A stretch of 64,000 nt of DNA, taken from Nereocystis luetkeana. Its lineage: Eukaryota > Sar > Phaeophyceae > Laminariales > Laminariaceae. Shown here in pieces: positions 13,201-23,955 of the stretch; positions within the stretch are counted from its first letter, which is position 1, and every line of letters starts with the position of its first letter. The DNA is taken from assembly GCA_031213475.1 (NCBI GenBank), contig JARUPZ010000020.1:2100975-2164974 (forward strand). Direction: 5' to 3'. A model generated the notes under the pieces. It was not told the origin of the DNA, searched no databases, and saw only the letters and a list, made by a program, of their open reading frames with translations. A program made the position numbers and the translations under genes.

Positions 13201-16200
13201 ATAAGGAATCCCACAGAAAAATAAAGGGGGGTGGGGGGGGGGTATTATCTTGCGTGTTAAAAGCATTTGGCATGTTCTTGGATCTCTCACACACACGCAT
13301 ACGGCACGGCTTGGCGGCCTCCTCCGCGGCCAGCTCTTGCGGCTTGCGGCCGAGACAGTAGCGCTACTTCTTCGAGTCAGCATGTCCTCATTCGGCACAC
13401 GCGGCACGCGCTGCACAGTCATGCACACACACCAAACCTTGAGGCTATCCATCGGCCGTGTAACACGCAAGACAGCAACCCCCCAACCCGAATTCAGAGT
13501 GGAATTCCTCATTCGCTTGATCAAGGAACACCCTCTCTGACTTCAGTATACCGGGACGAATTTTCCGAGACGATTTTTTTCTGATATCAAAAACTAGAGA
13601 GGCATATACACAACGAAAAAAGGTGGGCTGTGGATGGACGAATCTCGTCGAGGCGTTTCGATAGACGCATCGCTGGGCGTAAGCACCTGCCCTGTTGCCG
13701 ATAACATCAGCTTGGAAATTAGTCCAATGGGGTGTGTTATCTTATCACACGTGCTAATACGGTATATACCGTAGGGGGGGGTGGGGGTGTACTCGATAGG
13801 AGAGATATACTCGATCTCATGCATGGCCGTAGTCGTATGACCATAGACCCTCGCATCCCTACAATGCCGGGACGGAGCATGTCGGGTTTTCACCGACCAT
13901 GCAGGCATTGCTCGCACCAAGCGCGAAGCGCCGTGAGGTGTCCGGCGAGTCGCATGACGGGTGAGCTGCATCCTACTAAGAACCGCTTGTGAGGCGGGCG
14001 GACTTGCACATGGATGACAGCTTCAATGACTCAATATAATTCCCGGTGTCGGCACTTCCAGATACTGCAATGGGAGTACTATGTAACTGCCTCTTGGGTG
14101 CCTTACCATAAACACTGCGTGATACGATCAATTAACTTGTGCGGAGTAAAGGTTATTTACCTCGCACAAATGATCTAACTCGACAACCACCTGTGGGCGA
14201 CCGCTAAAAACAAACAAGAAAAAACGGTACCCATGTTGTCTAGCTCTCACGTAGTGAGCGGCATGTTTTACAGTGTCGTTGCCAACCGACGCCAACCCAT
14301 GCAACGGGGGCGAGGTGATGGGGGGGGGGTGCTATCTTATCACACGTGTTATACGGTATACCGTGGGGGGGGTGTTATCTTATCACACGTGTGATACGGT
14401 ATAACCGTGGGGGTGTTTTATCTTGTCACACATAGTATACGATATACCGTGGGGGGGTGTTGTCCTATCACACGTGCTATACGGTATACCATGGGGGTGT
14501 GTTATATTATCATACGTACTATACGGTATAACCATGGGCGGGTGTTTTCTTATCACACGTGTGACACGGTATAACCGTGGGGGGGTGATATCTTGTCACA
14601 CGTGTTATGCGGTATACCGTGGGGGGGTGTTGTAATATTACACGTGATATGCGGTATACCGTCGGGGTGTGTTGTCTTATTACACGTAATATGCGGAATA
14701 CCATGGGGGTGTGTTATCTTATCAGACGTGCTATACGGTATAACCGTGGGGGCATAATATCTTACCCCACGTGTTATACGGTATATCGTTTTCATTGACC
14801 ACGTTTGTATGCAGAGCGCACACGCACCATAAGTGCCAAACCAAGACCTCCTCCATGATTATTTCCATCACGCAAGCGACGCGACGAATATCACAACGCC
14901 AAGAACATCAACACCGCCACCTAAAACACCAAGCAAGACAACCCCATTCCAATCTTCTTACCACGTTTTGTTCCTGCTTTTCCTCTCGACGTACTTATCC
15001 CTGCCTCGTAAGTTCTGACCGCACAACCTATACTGGGCGTGTTGGATGGTGATGGCATAGAAAACAGTTTTGATTTGAATGAACACACAACAACGCGGGG
15101 GAGGGGGATGATAGCGTTCCATCCCCGAAAAATGAACACCTTCCAGACAAATGGAAACCCTATACAGGGGACACAGAAAACTAAACACGGTAGGGAAACG
15201 CCTCAAAAAAAGTCGGAAACCCCTCCTTTCTCGCGGTACGATCGATGATAGGGGTAGGACATTTATTTTGGAAAAACACACCCGATAAACGGGGCTCCTC
15301 GATTGAGGTCCTATAATACTCCATATCGTTCGAATACCATAGCGTTCTGCCGTGTCAAAGAGGGCTGGTCACTGACACAGTATATGTGCTGGCAGCAGTA
15401 ATCCACTGGCAGTAGTAATCTACTGATTGACCTGGCCAGCATATTCGCGAGTGGGTGTCATCTGACGTACGCCCAAGAAACACGCAATATTATAGTAGGG
15501 AGACCCACCAAATGCGTATCGAGAGGAGACACGAGAGAAGAGAAACAGATGTATATTGATATACTGCTGCAATCCAGTTACACCCGATATAATTGACGAC
15601 AGTAGAATCGCTACCGACAGGGTCAGCCAGTATTGTTCATCGGGATTGCACCCTCACTTTTGTCCCAAATTCAGCGTTGGGGAAAGGTGCACCACCCCGG
15701 ACGGAAATATAAGGACCGTTCAGGCACTAAAATGTTGATCAAGCGGATTTTGTATTCGCGCCTAGAGCGGCACGGTAGCAGCAGCAGCAGCAGCAGCAGT
15801 AATAATAGTAGAGCTCACCTCGTGTTTCAGAAAATGGTTGTCAAACACTGCTGCGTACGAGTCATGAAGGAGCTCCTGTAACTAAGTGCTTGACTTTTTT
15901 TTTTTTTTTTTTTTTTTTCATCCCATTCATTATCTTCGCACATCTTCTTGTCTCTCTCCTTCCAACTCGTAACTCACATCCGGGGTCACATAGCAGGCTC
16001 TTCTCCCCCCTTCCCGCTACGGTGGGTCTGGTTGGCTCCGGGTCAGGGTTTCTCAGTGATAACTAACTATTCGTCTCGTACACAGGGTGTGGCAACTGTT
16101 CTTCCCACAACATGCACCCGGTACTACTTCAGTTGCTCTGAGCTATCATGCCCTCGAGGTATAGTAGAGCAGCTGAGCGAGTGAGGAGCCTAGGGAAAAT

Positions 16201-19200
16201 TGGGTGCGCACGCTTCAACCCCCCCCCCCCCCCCCCCACACACACAAACACACCTCAAAGATGGCGCACGTAACGCAGATGGGCACGTGGTGCAGCGCCA
16301 AGGGTTGCGGCTCCTTATCGTCCGTATGGTGCACCACCACCTTCGACCCGTCGATGGTCACCTCTGCGGAACAGTCGGCGGAACAGTCGGCGGAGCAGTC
16401 CGCGGCGGCGACGGCGACGGCGGCAGCGGCGCAAACAGTTTCGGTTCAAAACGAGCCGATTCAGATCGAGCCGTTTCACAACAAAACACGTCAGGAAGAC
16501 GACTGTTCACTGTTTCAAGCCTGTGCGACGGACCACCATTTACAGCGAACACACTGTGCTAGTTTTAGTGTAGGAGACGACAGTTCAGGCCTGTGACAGG
16601 AGACCGCCTCCGATTCTTAAAGGGTGCGGCTGACCACGCCCAAAACCGTAGTCTCCTGACACGTTTTTGCTTCAAGAACAAGCGGTTCTTCAACCAAATT
16701 GTTTTTACGGGGCAGCCTAGTGATCAGAACCTACCGTGCCTTTCAACTTGTAAAACGGAGCGCGAGTGGCCAGGCATCAACTATTACGGGGGACCATAGT
16801 TAAGAGGACCTATGGTGTACATAAAAACCTACATATTTAACCATTTTATTAACAACACTTGGTCCTTTCAACTATGGCCCCCCGTAATACTGCACCGTAA
16901 GTCGAACGCACAAACAGCTTACTACTACTGTATACATTGGGTGAAGAGCAGGCGCGTCCGATGTATCTCGCGTTTTTTAAAGCTGAGCATCAACCACTCA
17001 ATCGGTCGACTCACAGTTGACGACATTCGAACAATTTTATATAATCAGAACCATTTTAACCGCTTATGATGTCTATAAAAAGGGGGGTAGATGGTCTTCG
17101 GGTTCATCGCGGGTTCTGCTCACCATGTACTACTATGCCCTCCTCAAGTAAGAGACCGCGGTTTGATCCTCTCGACTATTAATAGTATGTTAAGGTGCTA
17201 GAATAGGAGACCGCCTTCTGCACCTTGACTGACCGCCCCCTACACCAAATCTAGTCTATTTTTATGCTATGAGACCGCGGTTTGATCCCTTGACTGACAA
17301 ACCTAGACCAATACTACTCCGTTAAGATGCTGGGATACTGCGGTTTAACCCTGTGACTGACCGACCTAGACTAAGACTAACATATTGAGATGTTAGGAGG
17401 CCGCGGTTGAACCCTTTGACTGACCGACTCTACACTAAAACCAGCATAGTGAGGTCAACAGAGGATTTGACGCGCCCGAAAAGTCCGATTTCCTACTGTT
17501 TGAAGCATCCTTTCTGCTGACAGAGGGGTTTCGCAACAAAACGGTTTCATCTAGGACGAGGCGTTTCACAACGGACTGTTTAACAACGAACCGTTTGACG
17601 ACGACCCGTTTGTCAACGAACCTTTTGACAGCAGCAACCCATTTCACAACGACCCATTTTGTTCACTACGAACCTTTCGGCAACGAACCGTTTTCTCAAC
17701 GAACCGTTTCTTAACGAGCCGAATTCTCCAACGAGCCGATTTCTCAACGTAACCTTTTGTTAACGAACCGTTTCTCAACGAAACCATTTCACACAAGAAA
17801 AAAAAGCGTTTCACATCGAGAGCCGTTTGACGCTGAGCCGTTTCACAACCAGACGTTCCACGATAAACGGGACCTAAATAGGAGGGCGCGGTTCGACCCC
17901 TTGACTGACCGTCCGCCCACACTGAAACCAGTACGACAATGCCAAAAGGGGCCTTGACGCGCCCCAAAAAGACCGGCCTCCTATTATGACGGGGGGGCAA
18001 AGTAAAACATAGTAACACATATTACGGGGGGCCATAGTAAATAGGACAACATATTGTTAGTAAAAACTGGGAAATATGTAGGTTTTTGTGTGCACCGTAG
18101 GTCCTACTTACCATGGTCCCTCGTAATAGTAATACCAGGTAAGTGGTCATCAAAACCCACGAAGCACCCAAAATCACATATCCATACCAAATTTGGTTCT
18201 GATTAATATGTCCCCCCTTAACCCTCTAAGCCCCGTTTTGAGGGACAAACCACTTCGAATTTGACTGGATTGTTCCCAAAACGGGACATCAGTTCTAAAA
18301 GGGTTAAATGAATAGCATGCTCGCTGCACAAAAGTCTGCAACGAGTCTTCTCTCACAACGAGCCGATTGCCACCGAGCCGGTTCGCACAAAAGACAGCGA
18401 CAAACGGCAAGCGACAAACGGCAAGCGACAAGCGGCAAGCGGCAAGCGGCAAGCGGCAAGAGGGCCTCCCCCCCCCGGCAATAGCAGCGATGCGAAGGTC
18501 CATAATCGCCAAACGGCAACCGCAAGACACGGATGATAAGGTCACACACAACCCCCCACGATTTTCCGAGCCCAGTTTCTCCAAAACATGCCTCGAGGGG
18601 AAACAAACAAAAAATGGTGGCTTTGGGAATATCTCGTCAAGATCATGTGCCCATAGACGCGTCTCTCGGCGTAAAGCACCTTCCCCATTGTCGAGAAAAT
18701 CTGCTTCGAAATGGTCCAAGTGGGGATGTTATCTTATCCCATGTGTTCGCGGCCATGCATGACAATGAGTACCCCGGCCCACCCCCCCCCCCCCTCCCCC
18801 CGTTCCCTATCCCCTTGTTGGACATGCCTGGTCGTCGGAAGTGGCGGAGGGCAGCCATGGTAGCCAAGGTGCAGGCGTCTATCAGGTTTCCGCCATGATC
18901 GAGGATGTGCACATCGCAGCGGAGTTGCCACACCTCGAGAGCGTGTTCATGAGACGCACATAAGAGGGGAGGGACGACCGGTGACCTTGCGGAGGGGGGG
19001 GGGCGTGGGCGAGCGACGGGGATCACTGTGACAGAGAGGGAGGAAAGCTTTACCCGGACCGAATCGGTCGCGAGGTCGTCGCGAGAGGGGCGGGCGGCGT
19101 ACGAGGCTGGGAGAGAAGCTCCGCTGTAGATTTTCTCTTTTTTTTTTTACTGGTGCGCAAGGTGTTCCAGGGGCAGACAATTGTTACATGAGAGGGGACG

Positions 19201-22200
19201 TTTTTTTCTTTTTTTGTTCTTTCCGAATTTTCGGTTCTCTTTTCATTGTTTTTGCGGTGCTGCTGCTTCAACGTGCTGTGTTTTCTCGTTCGTGCATACC
19301 AGGTACATACAGCATATCAAAGGAAGAAAACATGTACCCTACCTGGGGTATGCACGTACGTAAGTACGTACGGCATGTGACTCTTGGCATTATCAAGTCG
19401 CCAATTTGCAACTACATCATAAAATATACATATTCAATCATCGACCTTCTGTCCGCTTCGCGTAATTTGATGTGCTTGTCCTTCCTGATCGAGCGTAGCG
19501 GGCGGCGTAGGCCGCCCGTGGAGCGAAGCGCCTTGTAGATCCCTACAATGCCGGGACGGAGCACGTCGGGTTTTCACCGACCAGGCAGACATTGTTTTCC
19601 TTAGAACAAAAAGCGCCGTGAGGTGTTGGGTGAGTCGCATGGTTGGTGGCCTCCATCCTCCGCCGCTGGGATTTTTTCTTACCTTCTCCCCGCCAATGAT
19701 GCAAAGCGCCTCCGTGTCCAGCGCCTGGGAGTCCCTCACGCCGATCTCGATAACTCGAGCTATCTCCACCGACAGCGGCGAGTTACGCAGCTAAAACGGC
19801 GAAACAACCATCGAACGCGGGGGTAAGAAAGCGCCAGGAGGCGGTAGGCGGGAGGTGGGAGGCCGTTTTTCAATAGCAAGGGGTCGCAAAGAGAGTGTTT
19901 ACAGTGCGGGTCCGCCATAATCCGAAACCATCCTCGAACTGTACAGCAGCACCTTGAGCATAGGCTGGTGCATAGGCTTGAGTCTATCTCTCGCCGCTGT
20001 GCACGATCTCTTGATGCAAAGGTTCTTAATAATACTGTACCTTGAAGAGTAAGGTTACTGTTGTTATCGCTGTAGGCTTTTTTCTGATTCGTGGGCCTAT
20101 AATGTACAGCAGTGGTGCATACATTGTGAGGCCATCCAGCTTAACGCCACAGCAGAGATATGACCAGGTACATCGACATGTCCAGGGAACAAGACCCTAC
20201 TTCGAAATATTACGGGGCCATTTTTTCAACAGGGAAAGATAAGATCATACGTACGTAATAGATATTACGCTACGTTTTTGAGGTCGTCACAGGGTGGTCT
20301 TTAACCCTGTTAGCACCGCACTCCCGTCAGTGGGGACAAAGCACTCAAATTATGAGTAGTTTGTCCCCAAAACGGGACTGGGGTCCTAAAAGGGTTAAAT
20401 GGGTACAACCGCCGCTGTATCGGCGTTGCCGCGGCAAAGGTCAGGAGGGTCTGACGGGACGGCTGTGCTTGCTCACCTGTAGATATAATGACGTAAATGT
20501 GATTACACTATCAATACGTGCTCGTGCGTGGTTAAATTTTGCGTGCGTTTGAACTTTGTAGCGTTTTCCCGGAGTTTCTTCTGCTGCCGGAGATCGGGAG
20601 GTCACATCGCACAGATAGATCGCCGTCTGCTATTGGCAGGTCATCTGGCTAGATCAAATACCTGTCGCTATGATATGATGTGCAGGATCAGGATCATACA
20701 GTTCATACAGCTCCCACCCGCAACATGATCTAGATCATGAACACCAAAACAAAGATCAGATCAAGGATCTACCTCCCCTGGAGCGGGAATCTCATCTGTG
20801 CGATGTGTGAACTGAAAACATCCAGAACAAAAAACAACGCAGAACCCCAAGAGGTAGGATCGAGTCTGGCCGGGTCGGGTCTGGTCGGGTCGGATCTTGG
20901 TGGGAACCCCCCCTCCCCACAAAAACTACGCACCTCCCCCATACTCGCAGCTGCCATCGGCCCTAGCTCAACGTTGAAGTGCAAGAAGCCCTCGGTTGGA
21001 CGATCCGGAAAGGGAGGAACGACCTGTCGAGAGTGACGGTCAGGGATAGGAAAACCGCGTAGCGTTAATGAAGAGGGGGGGAGGGGGTGAGAAGTGCCCG
21101 CCTTTTGCAGGCTGTGCGTTGCGGGCGGTTGTATATAGCAGGTACACAAAAAAGTAGCCTGTGGAAGAGAGCTGTGTTGTGTTGTGCTTGTGCTTGTGTT
21201 GTGTTGGACGATTGGACGACCAAGATCAATACCACAGCAGATCAAGCTCAAGTCTACGTCTTTAACCCTTTTAGAACCGCAGTCCCGTTTTTGGGGACAA
21301 ACCAGTCAAATTCCGAGTAGTTTGTCTCCAAAACGGGACTGCGGTTCTAAAGGGGTTAATTTGTCCTTCCGTCTCTCTTCAATCCCAACCATGCCATTCC
21401 GTTTTGACTTTACACTACCAGGTATTTTAGTAGTCCAGACGTTTACTACTCAAGTATTCTTGGAGCTTCGGCCGTGCGAAACTACCTGCAGTGGGTGAAA
21501 GCCTAAAGTCAGTACGTACAGTCAGTAGTACTGGCAGTACATGCTGGACCAGGGCCCACCCCAACTATCTGCCGTATAAAAGCGACATTGCACTACCCAG
21601 TATGTGATGGACCAAGGAGGGTACCAGGTATAATAGAACCGGGTACTGCAGCATCTCGAACAGACTGGGCCCCTGGTAGCTCCAGCCAGTGCATGTACTG
21701 CCTGCATCAGATGCCAGTACTCTGGGTCCGCACAGAGTACTGTTTCCGCGCGCATTTATGATGGCGTTCTGCTAGTAATCTATTATGAGGCGACATGGTG
21801 GGATGTATCGCCACGGGAAAAGTCAGATATACTGATAACCCTGGCAGCTTCCTCAGCCAGTGCAATAGTACACTGCCAGTACCTACTGGGCCAGGGCCCA
21901 GCCCTACGAAATACTGAATTGCCTGCACGAGCGATCATGCTACTCCTACTGCCTCGAGAAGAATCGCTCACCAGGATGGACACAAGAGCATGCCTAACAC
22001 TCGTGCGAGTTGCAAACCCTTTCATTCAGTCTCATGTCAATCCCTGGATTCTACCTTTGGGGGAGTTAGCTGCATATAATCTGGCCGTGCTCATTGCGGG
22101 CGAGCGGGTTAACCCTCTCGAGGGAAGAAAATTGACGTTAACCCTTTTAGGACTGCAGTCTCCTTTTGGGGACAATTGGGGGCAAACTACTTATAATTAG

Positions 22201-23485
22201 ACTGCTTTGTCCCCACATATGGAAGTGCGGTGCTAAAGGGGTTAAAGGAGTGACGATCACAGCAACGGCACCTGCGGTGATGATTACAAGTAGATACCTG
22301 GTACACATTATTGGTGCCCGAGTTACAACGGTTGAAAGCAGTCGTGCGGCACCGGCGCAGCTTCATCCTACCCATACTGCTGGGCATTGACGCCGCTCGT
22401 ACACAAATATGTCCGGGAAACATGTCAAGCAAGGCAAAAAAAAACATGCGCTGTCGAGGGTGTAGGGCCGAGTGATCCACACCGAAGCTTAGTAGTATCG
22501 CGTCAGTGAAAGGCATGTCAAAGGCAAAGTTGACGTCTGTCGAGAGGGGTGAAACTGCTGAACTCCTGACATCTTTGCTCGTACAGTACATGCCCAGGCT
22601 ACCGTTGTTTTATTAATAGTCGCTGTATCGGAGTGCCACCGGGGCTCATGGTACCCTTGCTGCTTGAGCATACAGTAGTTACAGCACATGGCTTTACGGC
22701 GGCTGCTGATACCACATGATGCATTTAGTTCTTTCCTGCAAGACGGATTTACAGCACCCCTGATTTGTAGCACCGCACCAGGTACGAGTATATACCCCTG
22801 CCCTGAGGTGCCGACAAGCAGTGACCCAGGATAAGGGAGACCGCCAGCAAGGCGAGAACGCAACCAATGAAGCTCGCCGCTCGCAACTCGCATCATGTTC
22901 TCAGCGCGAACCGATGCTACTGCTGTTGTTTGTTGCTGTGGCAGCTTCGCCTTCGAAAGACACGGCACGAGGATCCACTGCTGTACTGCTGCATGCCAGG
23001 GACAGCGGTACGCCACCAGGCTTTCCTGCAGCGTGTGTGCTGTGGTTTCACGTTGAGCACCATAACAATCAGTACCGCAGCAGTAGCGGCACACAGGACC
23101 AGGCTCGTACCAGGTTTTGCAGTTCACCAACGGTGCAATCGAAGCGAGCAAACACCACCACTGCTGTACCTCTCCCTTCTGTTTCCTAGTCCGCAAACCA
23201 CGACGTAACCGACAGCAAGCAAGCAACATCACAGCACGCAACCTCATCAAGGCTTCCTTCTGCTTGTTTCGACGTTGCACCCACCTCGCCCGTAACCACC
23301 CCTAGCACCCGTGTCCGACCCAGCTGTATCTCGGCGCTCGCCTGCCCCTCCGAGCGACCGAGTACCATCCGTAAGAGTCGCATGTCTCCAAGCTGTCTTC
23401 CGTCGATGCGCTGTCCATTTCGCAGGGACCGAAGGATGAAGTCATGGTCGTTTTTGCTCTGCCATAAACCTTCTCGTATAGCCAT
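1201..23485 (-). CDS. EXOSC9: Exosome core subunit RRP45/EXOSC9-like (RNase PH fold), multi-exon
   Basis: Likely a subunit of the RNase PH-type ring of the RNA exosome, which degrades and processes RNA 3' ends in nucleus and cytoplasm. Supported exons, 5' to 3' on the minus strand: 23485-23285, 21023-20934, 19790-19683, 18933-18828, 16363-16254, 8949-8869, 6982-6830. Phases agree at every junction. Family landmarks in order: RIDGRQLGDMRLL near the N-terminus, PTEGFLHFNVELGPMA, DSQALDTEALCIIGGEK, HILDHGGNLIDA, LRHFRRP, PLALHHVPICVTCAIFE, VDPTEAEEEVMKGRITFAL and LHKNGGVAVTRETILRC. The core is about 283 aa, as expected for the RNase PH fold. RRP45/EXOSC9 fits better than RRP42 or RRP43 because of RRPE plus the CALHKNGG block. 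The fourth intron starts with GC. Three tail exons (4271-4104, 1411-1302, 1219-1201) keep the phase but are tentative; with them the protein is about 381 aa. Introns reach 7 kb and are full of repeats. Confidence 0.85.
1302..1411 (-). CDS. Tentative RGG-like tail exon of the EXOSC9-like gene
   Basis: An exon-like segment with a strong polypyrimidine tract and CAG acceptor (T-rich run, then GGAGCAG) and a CAG|GTATGC donor. It encodes a peptide with VKHLDYDDLHVTQG followed by GGGNRGGRG, reminiscent of RNA-binding tails. It enters in phase 0, matching the Pro-rich exon upstream, and leaves in phase 2. A 19-nt final exon at 1219-1201 would then end the protein after six more residues. The plus strand here is also open, so this is only a reasoned guess. 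Confidence 0.4.
2418..2523. repeat. (GGGTC)n facing (GACCC)n, inverted pentamer repeats
   Basis: About eight GGGTC units, a short spacer, then CCCGACCCGACTCGACCCG units in the opposite sense, able to form a long GC hairpin. Confidence 0.85.
2680..2790 (-). mobile_element. SINE copy 5, 3' part, reverse orientation
   Basis: Complement of the body end (CCATCCCATTCATTATCCTC, AGTCGTAACTCAAGATCC). Confidence 0.55.
4104..4271 (-). CDS. Tentative Pro-rich tail exon of the EXOSC9-like gene
   Basis: A 168-nt open segment in phase 0, bounded by a good acceptor (TTTCGCAG) and donor (AAG|GTGTGC). It encodes 56 residues rich in Pro, Gly and Thr (includes GQAPGTVPGMIPLPG). It lies downstream of the last conserved exosome exon on the same strand with compatible phase, so it may encode the poorly conserved tail typical of RRP45. 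It could also belong to another gene. The complementary strand is open too, so assignment rests on splice signals alone. Confidence 0.4.
4336..4444. mobile_element. MITE-A copy 2
   Basis: Near-complete copy with both termini; lies beside the tentative Pro-rich exon, within a downstream intron of the EXOSC9-like gene. Confidence 0.85.
4992..5106. mobile_element. MITE-A copy 3
   Basis: Both termini recognisable; right-hand TA lost. Confidence 0.8.
5852..6077. mobile_element. MITE-A copy 4, outer element split by another MITE-A
   Basis: Left part 5852-5898 and right part 6017-6077 form one diverged copy interrupted by a younger one. Confidence 0.85.
5899..6016. mobile_element. MITE-A copy 5, nested in copy 4
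   Basis: Inserted at a TA of the outer element, duplicated on both sides: left GGTAAAACTA, right TAGGGAATTAG, against the intact interior GTAAAAATAGGGAAAT. This fixes TSD = TA and element ends TTACGG...CCGTAA. Its own interior carries an extra TTGATATTAATA near 5,973. Confidence 0.9.
6453..6560. mobile_element. MITE-A copy 6
   Basis: Both termini present with a few substitutions (TTATGGTAGACC at the left end). Confidence 0.85.
7096..7285 (+). repeat. R3 repeat copy 1
   Basis: About 190 bp containing CATGCGTGGCCGTAGTCGTA, CCCTACAATGCCGGGACGG and GTCGGGTTTTCACCGACC. Other copies at 13.8, 19.5, 26.7 and 52.8 kb. No coding frame is conserved. Confidence 0.75.
8651..8766. mobile_element. MITE-A copy 7
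   Basis: Right terminus carries a 6-bp tandem duplication (ATGGTGATGGTCCCCC). Lies 100 bp from EXOSC9-like exon 6. Confidence 0.85.
10771..10862. mobile_element. MITE-B copy 1 (hairpin element)
   Basis: Almost perfect long palindrome of about 95 bp. Arms run AACCCTTTTAGGACCGCAG, TCCCGTTTTGGGGACAAAC, with a short loop (ACTCAAATT). Folds into one hairpin; non-coding. Confidence 0.8.
11302..11448. mobile_element. MITE-A copy 8 with internal footprint-like insertions
   Basis: Diverged copy. The left terminal repeat is interrupted by CCAGGTACCTGG bounded by TA on both sides (11,317-11,332), and the right half carries another TACCAGGTA (11,419-11,427). Confidence 0.75.
11489..11597. mobile_element. 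MITE-A copy 9
   Basis: Complete, left end degraded to ACACGGGATACC; begins right after a TACCAGGTA and a TACAGTA. Confidence 0.8.
12215..12323. mobile_element. MITE-A copy 10
   Basis: Complete copy in an EXOSC9-like intron, TA on both sides. Confidence 0.85.
12779..12895. mobile_element. MITE-A copy 11 with a TATTAATA insertion
   Basis: Interior reads TTGATATTAATAGTAAAA where other copies read TTGTTAGTAAAA, i.e. an added TTAATA after TA. Confidence 0.85.
13790..13985 (+). repeat. R3 repeat copy 2
   Basis: Near-identical to the 7.1-kb copy, in the same intron-rich half of the EXOSC9-like gene. Confidence 0.75.
14316..14790 (+). repeat. 43-45-bp satellite with CACGTG and GGTATACC cores, about 11 units
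   Basis: Each unit contains TTATCACACGTGTTATACGG, then TATACCGTGGGGGTGT, with drift. Two palindromes (CACGTG, GGTATACC) recur at fixed spacing. A single related unit lies at 13.73-13.78 kb. In the intron between EXOSC9-like exons 5 and 6. Confidence 0.85.
15691..15776. mobile_element. MITE-D copy 1
   Basis: About 90-bp element with imperfect inverted arms ACCACCCCGGACGGAAATAT...; ends beside a CAG repeat. Confidence 0.6.
15893..16060 (-). mobile_element. SINE copy 4, 3' part, reverse orientation
   Basis: Poly-T run followed by CATCCCATTCATTATCTTCG and AACTCGTAACTCACATCCGG, the complement of the 25.6-kb body end. Confidence 0.65.
16782..16889. mobile_element. MITE-A copy 12
   Basis: Complete, TA on both sides. 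Confidence 0.85.
17145..17465 (+). repeat. 62-bp satellite, about five units
   Basis: Units contain GAGACCGCGGTTTGATCC, then TTGACTGACCGACCTAGAC. An isolated unit lies at 17,877-17,960. Confidence 0.75.
17530..17870 (+). repeat. Diverged minisatellite, AACGAACCGTTT motif
   Basis: More than 15 variants of ACGAACCGTTTCTCA in one orientation. Similar motifs flank exon 5 at 16.43-16.49 kb and reappear at 18.34-18.39 kb. Confidence 0.65.
18020..18128. mobile_element. MITE-A copy 13
   Basis: Complete; followed within 10 bp by TACCAGGTA. Confidence 0.85.
18219..18306. mobile_element. MITE-B copy 2
   Basis: Same hairpin, left arm slightly shortened; in the EXOSC9-like GC-AG intron. Confidence 0.75.
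18404..18463 (+). repeat. Short GGCAAGC-type tandem repeat
   Basis: Successive CGGCAAGCGACAA/CGGCAAG units, 7 or 14 bp. Confidence 0.7.
18828..18933 (-). CDS. EXOSC9: EXOSC9-like exon 4, followed by a GC-AG intron
   Basis: Encodes VWQLRCDVHILDHGGNLIDA through LRHFRRP. The reading frame can only continue into the next conserved exon (EVTIDGSKVV...) if the intron starts at CCAG|GCATGT, a GC donor in phase 1. The nearby GT gives the wrong phase. The acceptor of exon 5 is TTCCGCAG at 16364. Confidence 0.8.
19010..19540 (+). repeat. Dispersed 0.5-0.6-kb repeat, copy 1
   Basis: Collinear with 58.8-59.4 kb: TTACCCGGACCGAATCGGT, GGGCGGCGTACGA, CTTGGCATTATCAAGTCGCC, then the imperfect palindrome GCGGGCGGCGTAGGCCGCCCG. 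Lies in an EXOSC9-like intron. Confidence 0.8.
19538..19660 (+). repeat. R3 repeat copy 3, 5'-truncated
   Basis: Starts at ATCCCTACAATGCCGGGACG, directly after the 590-bp repeat. Confidence 0.7.
20301..20398. mobile_element. MITE-B copy 3
   Basis: Complete, ends TTAACCCT and AGGGTTAA. Confidence 0.82.
20620..20775 (+). repeat. Family E repeat, fragment
   Basis: GATCATACAGTTCATACAGC, CCCGCAACATGATCTAGATC; in an EXOSC9-like intron. Confidence 0.5.
21261..21359. mobile_element. MITE-B copy 4
   Basis: Complete, highly symmetrical arms. Confidence 0.85.
22138..22246. mobile_element. MITE-B copy 5
   Basis: Complete but diverged in the right arm, with GGGGACAATTGGGGGC near the loop. Confidence 0.78.
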
Positions 23486-23955
23486 GGTGCAGCGTAAGGT
23501 CTAGTCTGCTGCTCACGACTCTGGCGCGCTGCGCGCGCAAAAGCTCGGATCTGGCTGGTGCTGGCGCTTTTATGGCCCTTGCTACATACCGCCTTTCCAA
23601 GGTCTTGAAACCTTGCCTCGGCCCAGGCGACCCCGAGCGACTCGCTCTCTTTTCGACGAGGAGTACGAGAGCGGTGCACTTACCACGAATGTGGTAGAGC
23701 GATCGTTCAGACGGCACGAAGTAGAGCTGGGGCAGTAAAGCTCTGCGTAGGGAGGTAGCTGGCCACAGACGCTGTTCTGCTGTCTTTGATTTGTGCATAC
23801 CTTCGGATTCTGTCGACTGCTTCTGTGCATGTTCGTTGTTGTGTTGGGATTTAAAGAAACTGCCCTCACCAGCAGTGAGATACTGCTACTGTCCAGCCCT
23901 ATCTTCAAGCCAGGCAGCTGCGAAGCCCTCGCGGCCGAGGTAGTCAAGGGTCTTG
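23486..23955. promoter_or_regulatory. Shared intergenic promoter region of a divergent gene pair
   Basis: The 470 bp between the start codons of the EXOSC9-like gene (minus) and the NPPF methyltransferase-like gene (plus) must hold both 5' UTRs and core promoters. It is GC-rich without an obvious TATA box and is almost free of the MITEs that crowd flanking introns, consistent with selection against insertion. Function is inferred from position only. Confidence 0.5.

Noticed and set aside
14316..14790. Regular repeats with similar spacing, considered as a CRISPR array
   Set aside because: Units are head-to-tail satellite copies with no unique spacers, in a eukaryotic intron.
22489..23280. Minus-strand 263-codon frame just downstream of EXOSC9-like exon 1
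   Set aside because: Begins in intron 1 after a good donor; no similarity to the family, and exon 2 at 21.0 kb continues the conserved protein directly.
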